Assembly (NCBI GenBank): GCA_964428935.1 | Contig: CAYSAG010000083.1 | Span: 1 to 17,732, forward strand | DNA from: JAADHY01 sp964428935 | GTDB taxonomy: Bacteria; Planctomycetota; Planctomycetia; Planctomycetales; Planctomycetaceae | DNA length: 17,732 bases | Reading direction: 5' to 3' | Part shown: positions 12,501-14,709 of the stretch, piece by piece | How the letters are laid out: each line of letters opens with the position of its first letter | Position numbering within the stretch: the stretch's first letter is position 1 | Translations under genes and position numbers: made by a program | Notes under the pieces: generated by a model | The model's database searches: none | Told to the model about the DNA's origin: nothing | The model's input: the letters and a program-made list of their open reading frames with translations, nothing else

Positions 12501-13396
12501 CCGGTCACGCCGACGCCGTTGTTTCCCACAGCGGCGATCGTGCCGGCCACGTGCGTTCCGTGTCCGTGGTCGTCCAGTGGGTCGCCGTCGTTGTTGCGGA
12601 AGTCGTAGCCGTGAACGTCGTCGACGAAGCCGTTGCCATCGTCGTCGATGCCGTTGCCCGGTATCTCGCCGGGGTTGGTCCAGATGTTGTCCGCCAAGTC
12701 CGGGTGCGTGTAATCGATCCCCGAATCGATGACGGCCACCACGATGTCCCGACTGCCGGTGGTAATTTCCCAGGCCTCGGGGGCATCGATGTCCGCGTCG
12801 TTGGTCCCGCCCGTCTGACCGGTGTTCTCCAGCCCGTAAAGATGCTGAAAACGCGGGTCGTTCGGGACAGCCTGCGGACCAATGATCGCTGCGTCGAACT
12901 CGAAGTACGCGACGTTGGGGTTATTGCTGAGAGCGTTTTCGATTGCTGCGCGAGTCGCGCCGGTCGCCTGAACCAGGACCTGGCCGGGCAGTCCCAGTCC
13001 GCGCAGAACTTCGAACGACACGGGGCCCTGATTGATCCACGAGGCGCTGTCCGCCGCCGAGCCAGCGCGAAGAGCGGCTTCAGGCGTCAGCCGGACGATC
13101 CAACGGCCACCGCCAGACGAAGAAGACGGCGCCGTCGCTCCGGCCGCCGCCGAAACGGTCCCGATCGCCAGTCGTTCGTCGTCGTGGCTCGTCGAGGAAA
13201 GTTCCTCAAACCATGCGAGCGCCACTTCGTCGTAAGCAGCCACCATCTGCTGGCTCAACAGCAGCCGGTCCTCCAACAGCTCGACAGCGGGAGCAACCCG
13301 AGACCGCCGAGAATTGCGCGTCCTTGTCGCAGGTCGGTAGGTTCGACGGAGCAGCCATCGCGCAGCGAACCGAGCCAAGCGATCTTGCCAAAGCAT
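1..13396 (-). CDS. Giant secreted subtilisin-like (S8) protease with adhesion-module mosaic, partial (C-terminus outside window)
   Basis: The frame is open from ATG at 13396 to base 1 (4,465 codons, no stop). An in-frame TGA at 13486-13484 bounds it upstream. The only ATG in between is 13396; a TTG at 13414 is a weaker alternative. The basic N-terminus (about 11 Arg in the first 33 residues) is followed by the motif LEDRLLLS (residues 41-48), known from planctomycete extracellular proteins. Next come a pro-region (about 95-170) and an S8 catalytic domain (about 176-505). The remaining ~3,900 residues are beta-rich modules: two beta-helix units, five SdrD-B domains, 14 FG-GAP repeats, PKD, cadherin-like, tandem-95, LamG, Calx-beta and cohesin-like domains. 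Many carry DxDxDG-type calcium loops. The inferred role is an exported cell-surface or released protease that binds glycans or other surfaces. The substrate is unknown. The protein is divergent from the kinase gene. It is far longer than ordinary subtilases (300-600 residues). Confidence 0.96.
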   Translation of the reverse strand, partial: MLWQDRLARFAARWLLRRTYRPATRTRNSRRSRVAPAVELLEDRLLLSQQMVAAYDEVALAWFEELSSTSHDDERLAIGTVSAAAGATAPSSSSGGGRWIVRLTPEAALRAGSAADSASWINQGPVSFEVLRGLGLPGQVLVQATGATRAAIENALSNNPNVAYFEFDAAIIGPQAVPNDPRFQHLYGLENTGQTGGTNDADIDAPEAWEITTGSRDIVVAVIDSGIDYTHPDLADNIWTNPGEIPGNGIDDDGNGFVDDVHGYDFRNNDGDPLDDHGHGTHVAGTIAAVGNNGVGVTGINWTSSVMALKFLDSHNKGSTSDAIRALNYATMMRERYGVNVRVVNASWGSVWDSPNLRAAIEAAGREDILFVAAAGNGNILGRGMNNDLTPFFPANYDLDNIVAVAATDYSDRLAVFSNYGRRNVDLAAPGMGIISTVPGGYGSRNGTSMATPHVTGVAALFLAAVPYATAAEVKEALLLGVDPIPGLRRKVATGGRLNALGTLQADPVAPRVQLDRADDITRAGGAVQEVQVTYTDNKAVSVATIDAKDIYLVRVGEVTADPMAGALIAVSNQNDGPKRTAVYRFAAPGGAWDPSDNGTYEIYLRPDEVLDTTGNAAWGQLLGRFHVDVPDIGQIVVDSFEDRPDANPGDGVSDDGTGHSTLRSAIQEANAQPGKNTIALSAGTYMLTLSGRGEDAAATGDLDVADTLTIVGAGAGRTIIDAAGLDRVFHVLPGASLRLVDVTVREGRATGGDNGAGVYNAGQLTLINSELRANHTAGSGQGGGVFNTGVLVIERSLLAENQSAADGGGLLNADGGTASVVNSTFSGNTAGGGGGGIRNAGQLSLLNATIAFNTASTRGGGVLNTNTVSTKNTLIAQNTATDADPDVSGSFGSQGNNLVGVLGGATGFADGVIGDLVGTAQSPRDPVISALQDNGGPTLTHALLPGSPALNAGSNAGAPPVDQRNIVRPQTPSEGTVDIGAFERYFVEIRGRKFADGNGNGVQDEGEPGLAGWTIFLDLNQNGSLDPGEPTTITRQDDPATSNIDEAGLYAFTGLEPGTYTVMEVQNENFVQTLPRGLELSDWGDVSVGTNPTALAAADLDGDHLADLAVAHADSNNLAVLLSTGQGGFDPAVFYSAGERPVSVVAGDFDGDGTADLIVANEGANSLSLFWNAGDGMFPAAETVSLGFAPSAMATGDADGDGDLDLMLADSAAGAVTLWTNDGSGRFQPTATIPVGQSPHALVGADLDNDGDLDWVVANAAADSLSILKRDDTGSLTVTKTVYAGGSHPQSIAAADLDVDGDIDLAVANRDSNAVAVLLNQGDGTFGGAVPFATGTRPVAVSAADVDGDGTPDLIAVNQPTSGAGSISVLVNTSDASGLGGRSLTEGADANGPYVAAPIPDVTVDEDWTNTIIDLFAAFEDPQDPDSSLTFTVSSNTNPSLFTATSIDGTAGTLTLDYAPDAFGTAEITVRATDPGGLYVEDRFLVTVNPVNDAPVVDIPQGGVINEGEVLIRSGSFVDPDSNDTWTATVDYGDGSGVQTLYLNPDKTFQLSHRYVDDGQFTIRVTVTDSQGALGTTDAVVTVTNVAPTIDLSGPSNVAEGSVYTLTLGPVTDPGADTVTGYTVHWGDGTTDTYTLAGDVTHVYADGWVPPGQTTQLFTFNVSEDTWVGTSDQGTYPPQPTNTSLGLIPLVPPWTRRALAKISVDSFAHGDAVGDGVFRAYVNWGLPQAQPRTISLYQVTEPWDATTVTWDTQPSATYLSSATVLYRGSQDNGYVEWNVPEWLLDGWLDGSIPNYGLELRITAPIDFGYDLSLASVENPNAPPPQLEFAVSAARTIRVDLTDEDGTYADAGTLTVAVNNVAPTVRDDNYITNANTPLSVGASSGVLANDSDPSDRLSAVLVSGPAHGSLLLAPDGSFTYTPQPDWVGSDTFRYKANDGVADSSAATVTVRVNSPPQLVSSLDDIAVDEDAADTVIDISGVFNDPDGDTLSYTVTSSDETLVTASLNGTQLRLSYGADQSGTATITLTATDPTQASASDSFSVTVRPVNDPPVANDDSWTFQENTPLTVPLPGVLANDSDIDGVKAYSEAALNGPDAYSQIVLADGPLAYWRLGESSGPSFVDATGNGRNLTSVSGNPEYGQPGAIVGDPDTAIRFDGQSRGTNSDILYGPSYMVGLSSFTIEAWVNLDDVVRQKHHTILENYTDNSQWMDVLLVTYEGRVRYNNRSSQRQPNGSYPVIGVTSTSTLTPNTWHHIVVSVGTENGQYGARIYIDGQLDAEHIGGNWTIANPWGGTPRTWIGAAWDGPQISHNLQGKVDEVAIYATNLSADQVRKHYEGLRAVLVDGPSHGTVTLNANGSFTYTPNPGFNGTDSFTYKASDGVADSNVATVTLTMPSLAISDVTIAAEGNTGTTAATFTVTLSEARTVPVTVDYATADGTAVAGVDYQASSGTLTFAPGQTSKTVTVLVNGDRLHEQPTETFFVNLSAPHNAFILDGQGVATINDDDFLFVVNSTADRPDLNPGDGRVDTGVAGEVTLRAAIMEANAVPGPVQITVPAGTYALSVAGADENAAATGDLDLTDTTGSVTIVGAGPDGTVIDASGLDRLFHVLPEATLALQDLRLIGGATSGTGGAILNQGTLSLDHVVLSNNTAGLSGGAVDNQGTQLTITGSTFQQNTASQGGAISNGATSSLQVAGTTFSENRADQGGALIGGGTIQVVDSVFQSNAAIFGGAIANLGNLTALRTLFFDNAASNTDGTAGQGGAIYSAATLTVRDSTFRSNRAAVGGGAVAADAGGTAEVWGSTFQSNHSGVSATVAGNGGAVWNAGALTGTNSTFYDNQADPDGNGGGDGGAVRNEPSAAIDLVNVTIVGNRASNRGGGLSNAGTANVINTILATNTAAVADNDLSGSLNTNDHNLIGVDPLLWPLDDNGGPTQTMALKPGSPAIDAGTANGAPATDQRGWPRPDDGDTDGTSLVDIGAFELRYNRPPSLSDQTFSIAENSALNAAVGTVVATDPDANDTLTFRITGGNDAGAFAINATTGELLVAGPLDYESRNTYTLTVEVQDTGRLTATATVSIQVTDQNEPPYLVSSGIDDRTRPDGAPNETIDVSGVFGDPDPGDTLTISATSSNPDLVEVTVLADGRTLQFAYHPYAAGQDRTPALITVRATDSGGLSAEDTFTVTVTPTQTVEYKLVPVAQPTPQDEVTTLPTPLTSVAVGDTFYVEVWVQDALSKVAAGSTTNGLRQAAIDIRFDPNLVQPVAPLHYDGIFDLAISYGGTIDASQGLVDNFRAQASPLAQGRGIAPSYGRLGYVQFTATALGQVTLTLDKDSQLAATRRFGGGTADGSIHPSQLKLGSSVAVQIDPEGSSGAAKLFEAARTFAAGSGPTALAPLDLDRDGDADLVVANGSDNNVSILGNTPAFARTVQLAAGEVAQDVNFGNWPLPGQIHGVAFEDVNRNGQRDLGEPALQGWTIYLDLNDNGTRDEGEPATTTDEEGSYAFTGLRSMTTYLLRQLPQTGWRQTFPASDPDPAKAAWTVELAPGVRKEGIDFGAVQEQGGVYTTGIHGKHFDDRNGNGRRDPGEPGLAGTTVYIDLNNNGQLDSNEPTATTEADNPATPDVDESGDYHFFSLGPGTYTLRVAPQTGMRQTYPLGNELTPVELRIKDGPQSLVVQDFDGDGDLDVAAALETTNRVSVVMNNGDGTFAPLTFYDVDMGPTSIATADLNGDGWPDLAVANNYQSSVSVLLNNGDGTFASPSRALGGIGPRSVFSADLNNDSVPDLVISDEYDKTVSVFLGNGDGTFAPRVVYPLGDYPATVTAADFDGDGDRDLAVALQDSNAVALLPNDGTGTFGAAVRVAVGMNPFGLTSADLDGDGDLDLIVTNLQSNDVSVLLNNGNGLFAPARAYAAGQGPTAVTAADIDADGDLDLAVSNNTSFNLSLLRNRGDGTFAPAETFGVADYPTSLPFDVEAADLNSDGVVDLAVANSRSGNVSILQNTLVPGAHVLTISSDQTEDAVADFGSQAIVSVASIGGRVWNDANANGMREPGETGVAGITVSLFDTGADGQVGGGDDQQLGPSQTTATDGTYRFSDVTPGSYYLRFDSVPAGYVWTAQDQSTDDTADSDVDPATGIIGPFQFAATQDELAHDGGLKRSDDSELADIGGLKWLDQNGNGVRDEDEPGLAGWTIYVDLNENGRRDAGEPSVVTRADDPTTQQDETGTYHLAGLPAGTYTVAEVLRPGWEQTVPSEGGVHVVTLQAGQSQASVNFGNRPTGVVPLPAGGGRFELLRVDSDVVLRAADGSEFTRLPLSALPSLQVDGSAADDTLVVDFTGGNPIPSSGLTFHGGDQTTADALELTGGTFTTVTHTFTGPGSGTVQLDALQVTYAGLEPVADNLSAVDRVFSYGSTPDLIQLEDDGVAGNDQSKISTAGTAETVTFRSPIRSLTVNTGAGRDRVYVVGLDTQFSAG
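565..1325 (-). repeat. Tandem pair of SdrD B-like domains (4 and 5)
   Basis: Domain 4 reads GGRVWNDANANGMREPGETG, ITVSLFDTGADGQVGGGDD and YLRFDSVPAGYVWT. Domain 5 reads GGLKWLDQNGNGVRDEDEPG, YVDLNENGRRDAGEPS and PGWEQTVPSEGG, ending SQASVNFGNRPTG. Domain 5 is closest to domain 1 in its TRADDPTT and AGTYTV phrases, which suggests shuffling of a common unit within the gene. Confidence 0.85.
1385..2432 (-). repeat. FG-GAP/VCBS repeat array 2 (seven repeats)
   Basis: There are seven consecutive repeats of about 49 residues. The Asp-rich loops are DFDGDGDLDV, DLNGDGWPDL, DLNNDSVPDL, DFDGDGDRDL, DLDGDGDLDL, DIDADGDLDL and DLNSDGVVDL, most followed by VSVLLNNGDGTFA or a variant. Seven is the number needed for a closed seven-bladed propeller, as in integrin alpha. 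The inferred role is protein or ligand binding at the surface. Confidence 0.92.
2440..3063 (-). repeat. Tandem pair of SdrD B-like domains (2 and 3)
   Basis: The first copy has GVAFEDVNRNGQRDLGEP, YLDLNDNGTRDEGEPATTTD and GSYAFTG. The second has GKHFDDRNGNGRRDPGEPG, YIDLNNNGQLDSNEP and GTYTLRVAPQTGMRQTYP. The Asp/Asn/Gly loops resemble EF-hands or dockerin loops, which is of interest next to the cohesin-like domain. They most likely act as calcium-stiffened stalk units. Confidence 0.85.
3065..3312 (-). repeat. Single isolated FG-GAP/VCBS repeat
   Basis: One repeat is visible (FAAGSGPTALAPLDLDRDGD, then ADLVVANGSDNNVSILGNT), flanked by the cohesin-like and SdrD-B domains. One blade cannot form a propeller alone. 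It may be a remnant of a lost array or may complete a propeller elsewhere in the chain. Confidence 0.75.
3315..3835 (-). other. Cohesin-like domain (tentative)
   Basis: A ~170-residue beta-sandwich has the order of cohesin and related carbohydrate-binding folds: SVAVGDTFYVEVWVQDALS, then LRQAAIDIRFDPNLVQPV, then YGRLGYVQFTATALGQVTLT. In cellulosomal systems cohesins bind dockerin modules. Planctomycetes also encode such domains outside cellulosomes. The assignment rests on pattern resemblance only; a generic Ig-like fold is the alternative. Confidence 0.5.
3835..4443 (-). other. Cadherin domain and cadherin-like Ig domain
   Basis: Residues ~2985-3079 form a classical cadherin repeat (SLSDQTFSIAENSALNAAVG, VVATDPDANDTLTF, FAINATTGELLVAGPLDYE, YTLTVEVQDTG). 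Its calcium-binding ATDPD and LDYE motifs are visible. Residues ~3079-3188 form a second Ig-like domain (DVSGVFGDPDPGDTLTISAT, LITVRATDSGGLSAEDTFTV). These are surface adhesion or spacer domains. Confidence 0.8.
4445..5890 (-). other. CSLREA / right-handed beta-helix / choice-of-anchor Q module, copy 2
   Basis: The copy opens with VVNSTADRPDLNPGDGR and VTLRAAIMEANAVPG. The helix body is rich in phrases such as GGAISNG, GGAVDNQGTQLTITGSTFQQ and AVGGGAVAADAGG. It closes with DDNGGPTQTMALKPGSPAID and VDIGAFELRY. It parallels copy 1 closely (TIVGAGPDGTVIDASGLDR here, TIVGAGAGRTIIDAAGLDR there) but is about 400 bp longer, so turns were gained here or lost in copy 1. Confidence 0.87.
5890..6215 (-). 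other. Calx-beta domain
   Basis: The phrases AAEGNTGTTAATFTVTLSEA, VDYATADGTAVAGVDYQAS, GTLTFAPGQTSKTVTV and GVATINDDD are diagnostic of Calx-beta motifs. These are calcium-binding beta-sandwiches used in bacterial surface proteins and adhesins. The domain links the LamG-containing region to the second beta-helix module. Confidence 0.88.
6220..7252 (-). other. Tandem-95 repeat interrupted by a LamG/concanavalin-like domain
   Basis: The repeat begins normally (ANDDSWTFQENTPL, GVLANDSDIDG) and is cut at about 7147. It resumes at about 6385 with LRAVLVDGPSHGTVTLNANG, then GSFTYTPNPGFNGTDSF. The inserted ~254 residues (2084-2337) are a LamG-like jelly roll: LADGPLAYWRLGESSG, FTIEAWVNLDD, NTWHHIVVSVG, ARIYIDGQLD and GKVDEVAIYATNLSADQV. 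Such domains bind glycans or proteins. The frame is intact across both junctions. Confidence 0.85.
7255..7822 (-). other. Tandem-95 repeat (uninterrupted) and cadherin-like Ig domain
   Basis: Residues ~1859-1953 form an intact tandem-95 (VCBS/cadherin-like) repeat: DDNYITNANTPLSV, GVLANDSDPSDRLSAVLV, then GSFTYTPQPDWVGSDTFRYK. Residues ~1953-2047 (DDIAVDEDAADTVIDISGVF to SFSVTVRPVND) form a cadherin-like Ig domain. The intact repeat is an internal reference for the interrupted copy just downstream. Confidence 0.8.
7825..8637 (-). other. PKD-type domain interrupted by a DNRLRE-type domain
   Basis: The N-terminal half of a PKD-like domain (VAPTIDLSGPSNVAEG, VHWGDGTTDTYTLAG, THVYADG) stops at 8453. 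Its C-terminal half (ARTIRVDLTDEDGTYADAG, TLTVAVNN) resumes at about 7897. Between them, 8452-7898 (~185 residues, 1649-1833) encodes a different domain. Its phrases LAKISVDS, ISLYQVTEPWDATTVTWDTQ and YVEWNVPEWLLDGW resemble the DNRLRE family, a beta-sandwich found in secreted carbohydrate-active proteins. The frame is kept through both junctions. Confidence 0.72.
8640..9215 (-). other. Cadherin-like Ig domain followed by PKD-type domain
   Basis: The first ~95 residues (PIPDVTVDEDW to VTVNPVNDAP) match bacterial cadherin-like Ig repeats. The next ~95 contain FVDPDSNDTWTATVDYGDGS, SHRYVDDGQFTIRVTVTD and VVTVTN, the typical strands of a PKD domain. Both act as rigid spacers in secreted proteins and sometimes bind polysaccharide. 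Confidence 0.75.
9250..10160 (-). repeat. FG-GAP/VCBS repeat array 1 (six repeats)
   Basis: There are six successive repeats of about 49 residues. Each has a core like ADLDGDGDLDLAVAN, then a variable segment, then VLLNxGDGTF. The Asp-rich loops (DFDGDGTADL, DADGDGDLDL, DLDNDGDLDW, DLDVDGDIDL, DVDGDGTPDL) are calcium-binding loops of FG-GAP beta-propeller blades. Six recognisable blades is one short of the usual seven. A flanking segment may supply the missing strands. Confidence 0.9.
10165..10437 (-). other. SdrD B-like domain 1
   Basis: The segment GRKFADGNGNGVQDEGEPG, then FLDLNQNGSLDPGEP, then AGLYAFTGLEPGTYTV matches the SdrD B-like (Cna-B-like) pattern. That fold is a calcium-binding Ig-like spacer domain of surface proteins. 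The two Asp/Asn/Gly loops are the expected metal ligands. It sits between the first beta-helix module and the first FG-GAP array. Confidence 0.85.
10438..11485 (-). other. CSLREA / right-handed beta-helix / choice-of-anchor Q module, copy 1
   Basis: The module begins with a CSLREA-type segment (STLRSAIQEANAQPG, about residues 655-675). A beta-helix body follows with repeated short-strand phrases such as GGGVFNTGVLVIERS and GGGGGIRNAGQLSLLNATI. It ends in a choice-of-anchor Q signature (QDNGGPT, LPGSPALNAG, VDIGAFERY, about residues 932-986). In the family this is a solenoid found in secreted and outer-surface proteins, often glycan-binding or structural. It is paralogous to the module at 4445-5890. 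The ~120 residues between the protease and this module (11486-11880) look like a beta-sandwich that I cannot name. Confidence 0.85.
11880..12871 (-). other. Subtilisin-like S8 peptidase domain (residues ~176-505 of the giant protein)
   Basis: All S8 signature blocks are present. Asp224 lies in AVIDSGIDYTHPDL (codon 12727-12725). His279 lies in HGHGTHVAG (codon 12562-12560). The oxyanion Asn377 lies in AAAGNGN (codon 12268-12266). The nucleophile Ser449 lies in GTSMATPHVTG (codon 12052-12050). Spacing D-H 55 and H-S 170 is normal for the family. Upstream, residues ~95-170 (from GGRWIVRL to NVAYFEFD) look like the usual inhibitory pro-region. An insert rich in Asp and Asn between the D and H motifs (GNGIDDDGNGFVDDVHGYD) is common in bacterial secreted subtilases and probably binds calcium. 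The domain should be active once the pro-region is removed. Confidence 0.95.
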
Positions 13397-13403
13397 GACC
13401 TCG

Positions 13404-13410
13404 CCTCTCC
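13404..13410 (-). promoter_or_regulatory. Ribosome binding site supporting the ATG at 13396
   Basis: On the minus strand GGAGAGG lies 7 nt upstream of the ATG, a good Shine-Dalgarno match at normal spacing. A second GAGG lies only 2 nt from the ATG and is probably too close to act. The strong site favours ATG 13396 over the upstream TTG at 13414. Confidence 0.6.
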
Positions 13411-13820
13411 GCAACTCCGGTGACCGAAACTGTCCACGACGGAAGTCAGAACCAGTTCTCGTGCCGGCGTCCGTCCGAGGACGTCATTCCACGACCCGGA
13501 CTGCTCGGCGCAACAAGATCCCGCACAGTTCGCGGTGCCAGGGGGACAGTCGCGGCTCAGTCAACAAAGCAAGGTTTGAGGAGAGTGCGAGGACGTGCTT
13601 GCGAGTCGGCCACTGTGCTCGCTGCTCCAAAAAACAGGAACCACTGCGTCGCCGCTTCCTCTCATCGCCGCTTGTTCGTTGCAAAACCGCAAAGTCTCGC
13701 ACGTGCCGCTCGCCATGAGCTCCGAGCTCGCAACGCACGTCGGTCAAAGAGCGTCTGCGCCGGTCCATGTGCAACGGCGAGCAGGATCCCTGTGCCCCAG
13801 GCTATTGTCCATTAGCTCGG

Positions 13821-13829
13821 ATTATACCA
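13821..13829 (-). promoter_or_regulatory. Candidate extended -10 promoter toward the giant protease gene
   Basis: The minus strand reads TGGTATAAT, an exact extended -10 (TGnTATAAT) for a housekeeping sigma factor, in an otherwise GC-rich stretch. No good -35 hexamer is visible, which is tolerated with an extended -10. It would give a leader of about 420 nt before ATG 13396. A chance match is possible. Confidence 0.35.
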
Positions 13830-14162
13830 ACGTTCGGCGCCAGATGCATCTCGGAATAGTTGTATTTGCGGCTGGGTCCAAAGATTGCCGGACGGAGTGA
13901 GACTGCGTTTTCTTTTTCTCAACGTTCGCGCTGACGCCGACTCTGCGACGTCCAGCACCTCCACGGGCCCACCGCATGGTGCCCTCGCAACCATCCCAGG
14001 CTGGCGACTCGAAAGCCGTCGTTCGACGCGGCAGACAACGTCGTGGAGTCAGACAAACGGAGGACGACTCGGCGAAACAGCTCGCGCTGCGAACAAACGC
14101 CGCTGTGTTGCGCTGCGGTGGGGCTGTCAGTTGGCCGACTTGGCCGGGCTTACGCAGAACAC

Positions 14163-14179
14163 GCAGTTGGCGCAACTGC
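14163..14179. repeat. 17-bp perfect palindrome in the divergent spacer
   Basis: GCAGTTG-GCG-CAACTGC has 7-bp perfect arms around a 3-bp centre. It lies about 85 bp upstream of the candidate plus-strand -35 element. It could be an operator for a dimeric regulator or only a chance palindrome. No T-tract follows, so it does not look like a terminator. Confidence 0.3.
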
Positions 14180-14264
14180 AGAAGCCGTTCTCGAGGCGTT
14201 GAGTCGACCGACGCACCACGCGCTGCCAGCACACCTGTCGTCCCGCATGCCTTCTCTTTCTAGT

Positions 14265-14294
14265 TTGCACTTGCCAGACCGTCAGGCGTATACT
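14265..14294 (+). promoter_or_regulatory. Weak candidate promoter toward the kinase gene
   Basis: TTGCAC (14265-14270) and TATACT (14289-14294) are separated by 18 bp. The -10 matches 5 of 6 consensus bases but the -35 only 3 of 6. The start would lie about 410 nt before ATG 14710, again a long leader. No closer promoter stands out. Confidence 0.25.
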
Positions 14295-14709
14295 GGCTTC
14301 TGACCGGAAAATGGTGTGTGGTCGTGCGCTCCTGCAGGAACGAGGGCTTCAGAAGAACTCACAATTGGCTTCCGGCGAACAAGACGACTTCCGGTAAGGC
14401 TGCGGAACCAAGTCCACGTCGGACCCGACGCAAGGAAGGTCAACGGCGCCGTTTCGGCCGGTGCGCTGTCCGCGAGTCTCGACTTGCCAGGGTGGTCCTT
14501 TCGCAGAGGCAACGCATCAGGTCGGTCGAAGGCGGCGTTTGACTGACTGGCCGCTTGGCAGCACGCCGCGCGGGAGGGATTGAACCGGTCTTCGGCTGTT
14601 GTTCGACGTCCTGTCTCGAGCCGCGAGGCCTCTGGGGTTCTCCACGTTCCCGCTCGGCGGGCGCCCACGTTCTGGCAAACGTTAAAACGGCACGTCGGGT
14701 ACCAACTCA

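Larger units (their letters stand above)
13397..14709. other. Divergent intergenic region, 1,313 bp, no recognisable gene
   Basis: The region lies between the 5' ends of the giant protease gene and the kinase gene. Several short frames (about 60-170 codons) are open on both strands. Their translations are Arg- and Ser-rich, have no domain I know, overlap one another, and one runs into the kinase start. I therefore call none of them. Visible structure is limited to the candidate promoters at 13821-13829 (minus) and 14265-14294 (plus), the palindrome at 14163-14179, and a small CCCGC-TCG-GCGGG hairpin at 14649-14661. Confidence 0.6.

Noticed and set aside
10016..13423. 1,135-codon open frame on the plus strand opposite the protease
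   Set aside because: It lies in exact codon register with the minus-strand gene. Its stops would be sense TTA, CTA and TCA codons, which that part of the gene lacks, so it is open by codon bias. The translation is Arg/Val-rich with no domain, while the minus strand has full S8 motifs.
13715..13733. GAGCTC-C-GAGCTC direct repeat in the spacer
   Set aside because: Too short to distinguish from chance, and no promoter or gene start is aligned with it.
13420..13815. Short open frames in the spacer (13420-13815 plus, 13484-13774 minus, 13822-14232 minus, 14282-14794 minus)
   Set aside because: They overlap each other, are Arg- and Ser-rich, match no family I know, and the last overlaps the kinase start on the opposite strand. 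They fit random open frames in GC-rich DNA.
14649..14661. CCCGC-TCG-GCGGG hairpin upstream of the kinase as a terminator or attenuator
   Set aside because: Only a 5-bp stem with no T-tract, and such stems are frequent in GC-rich DNA.
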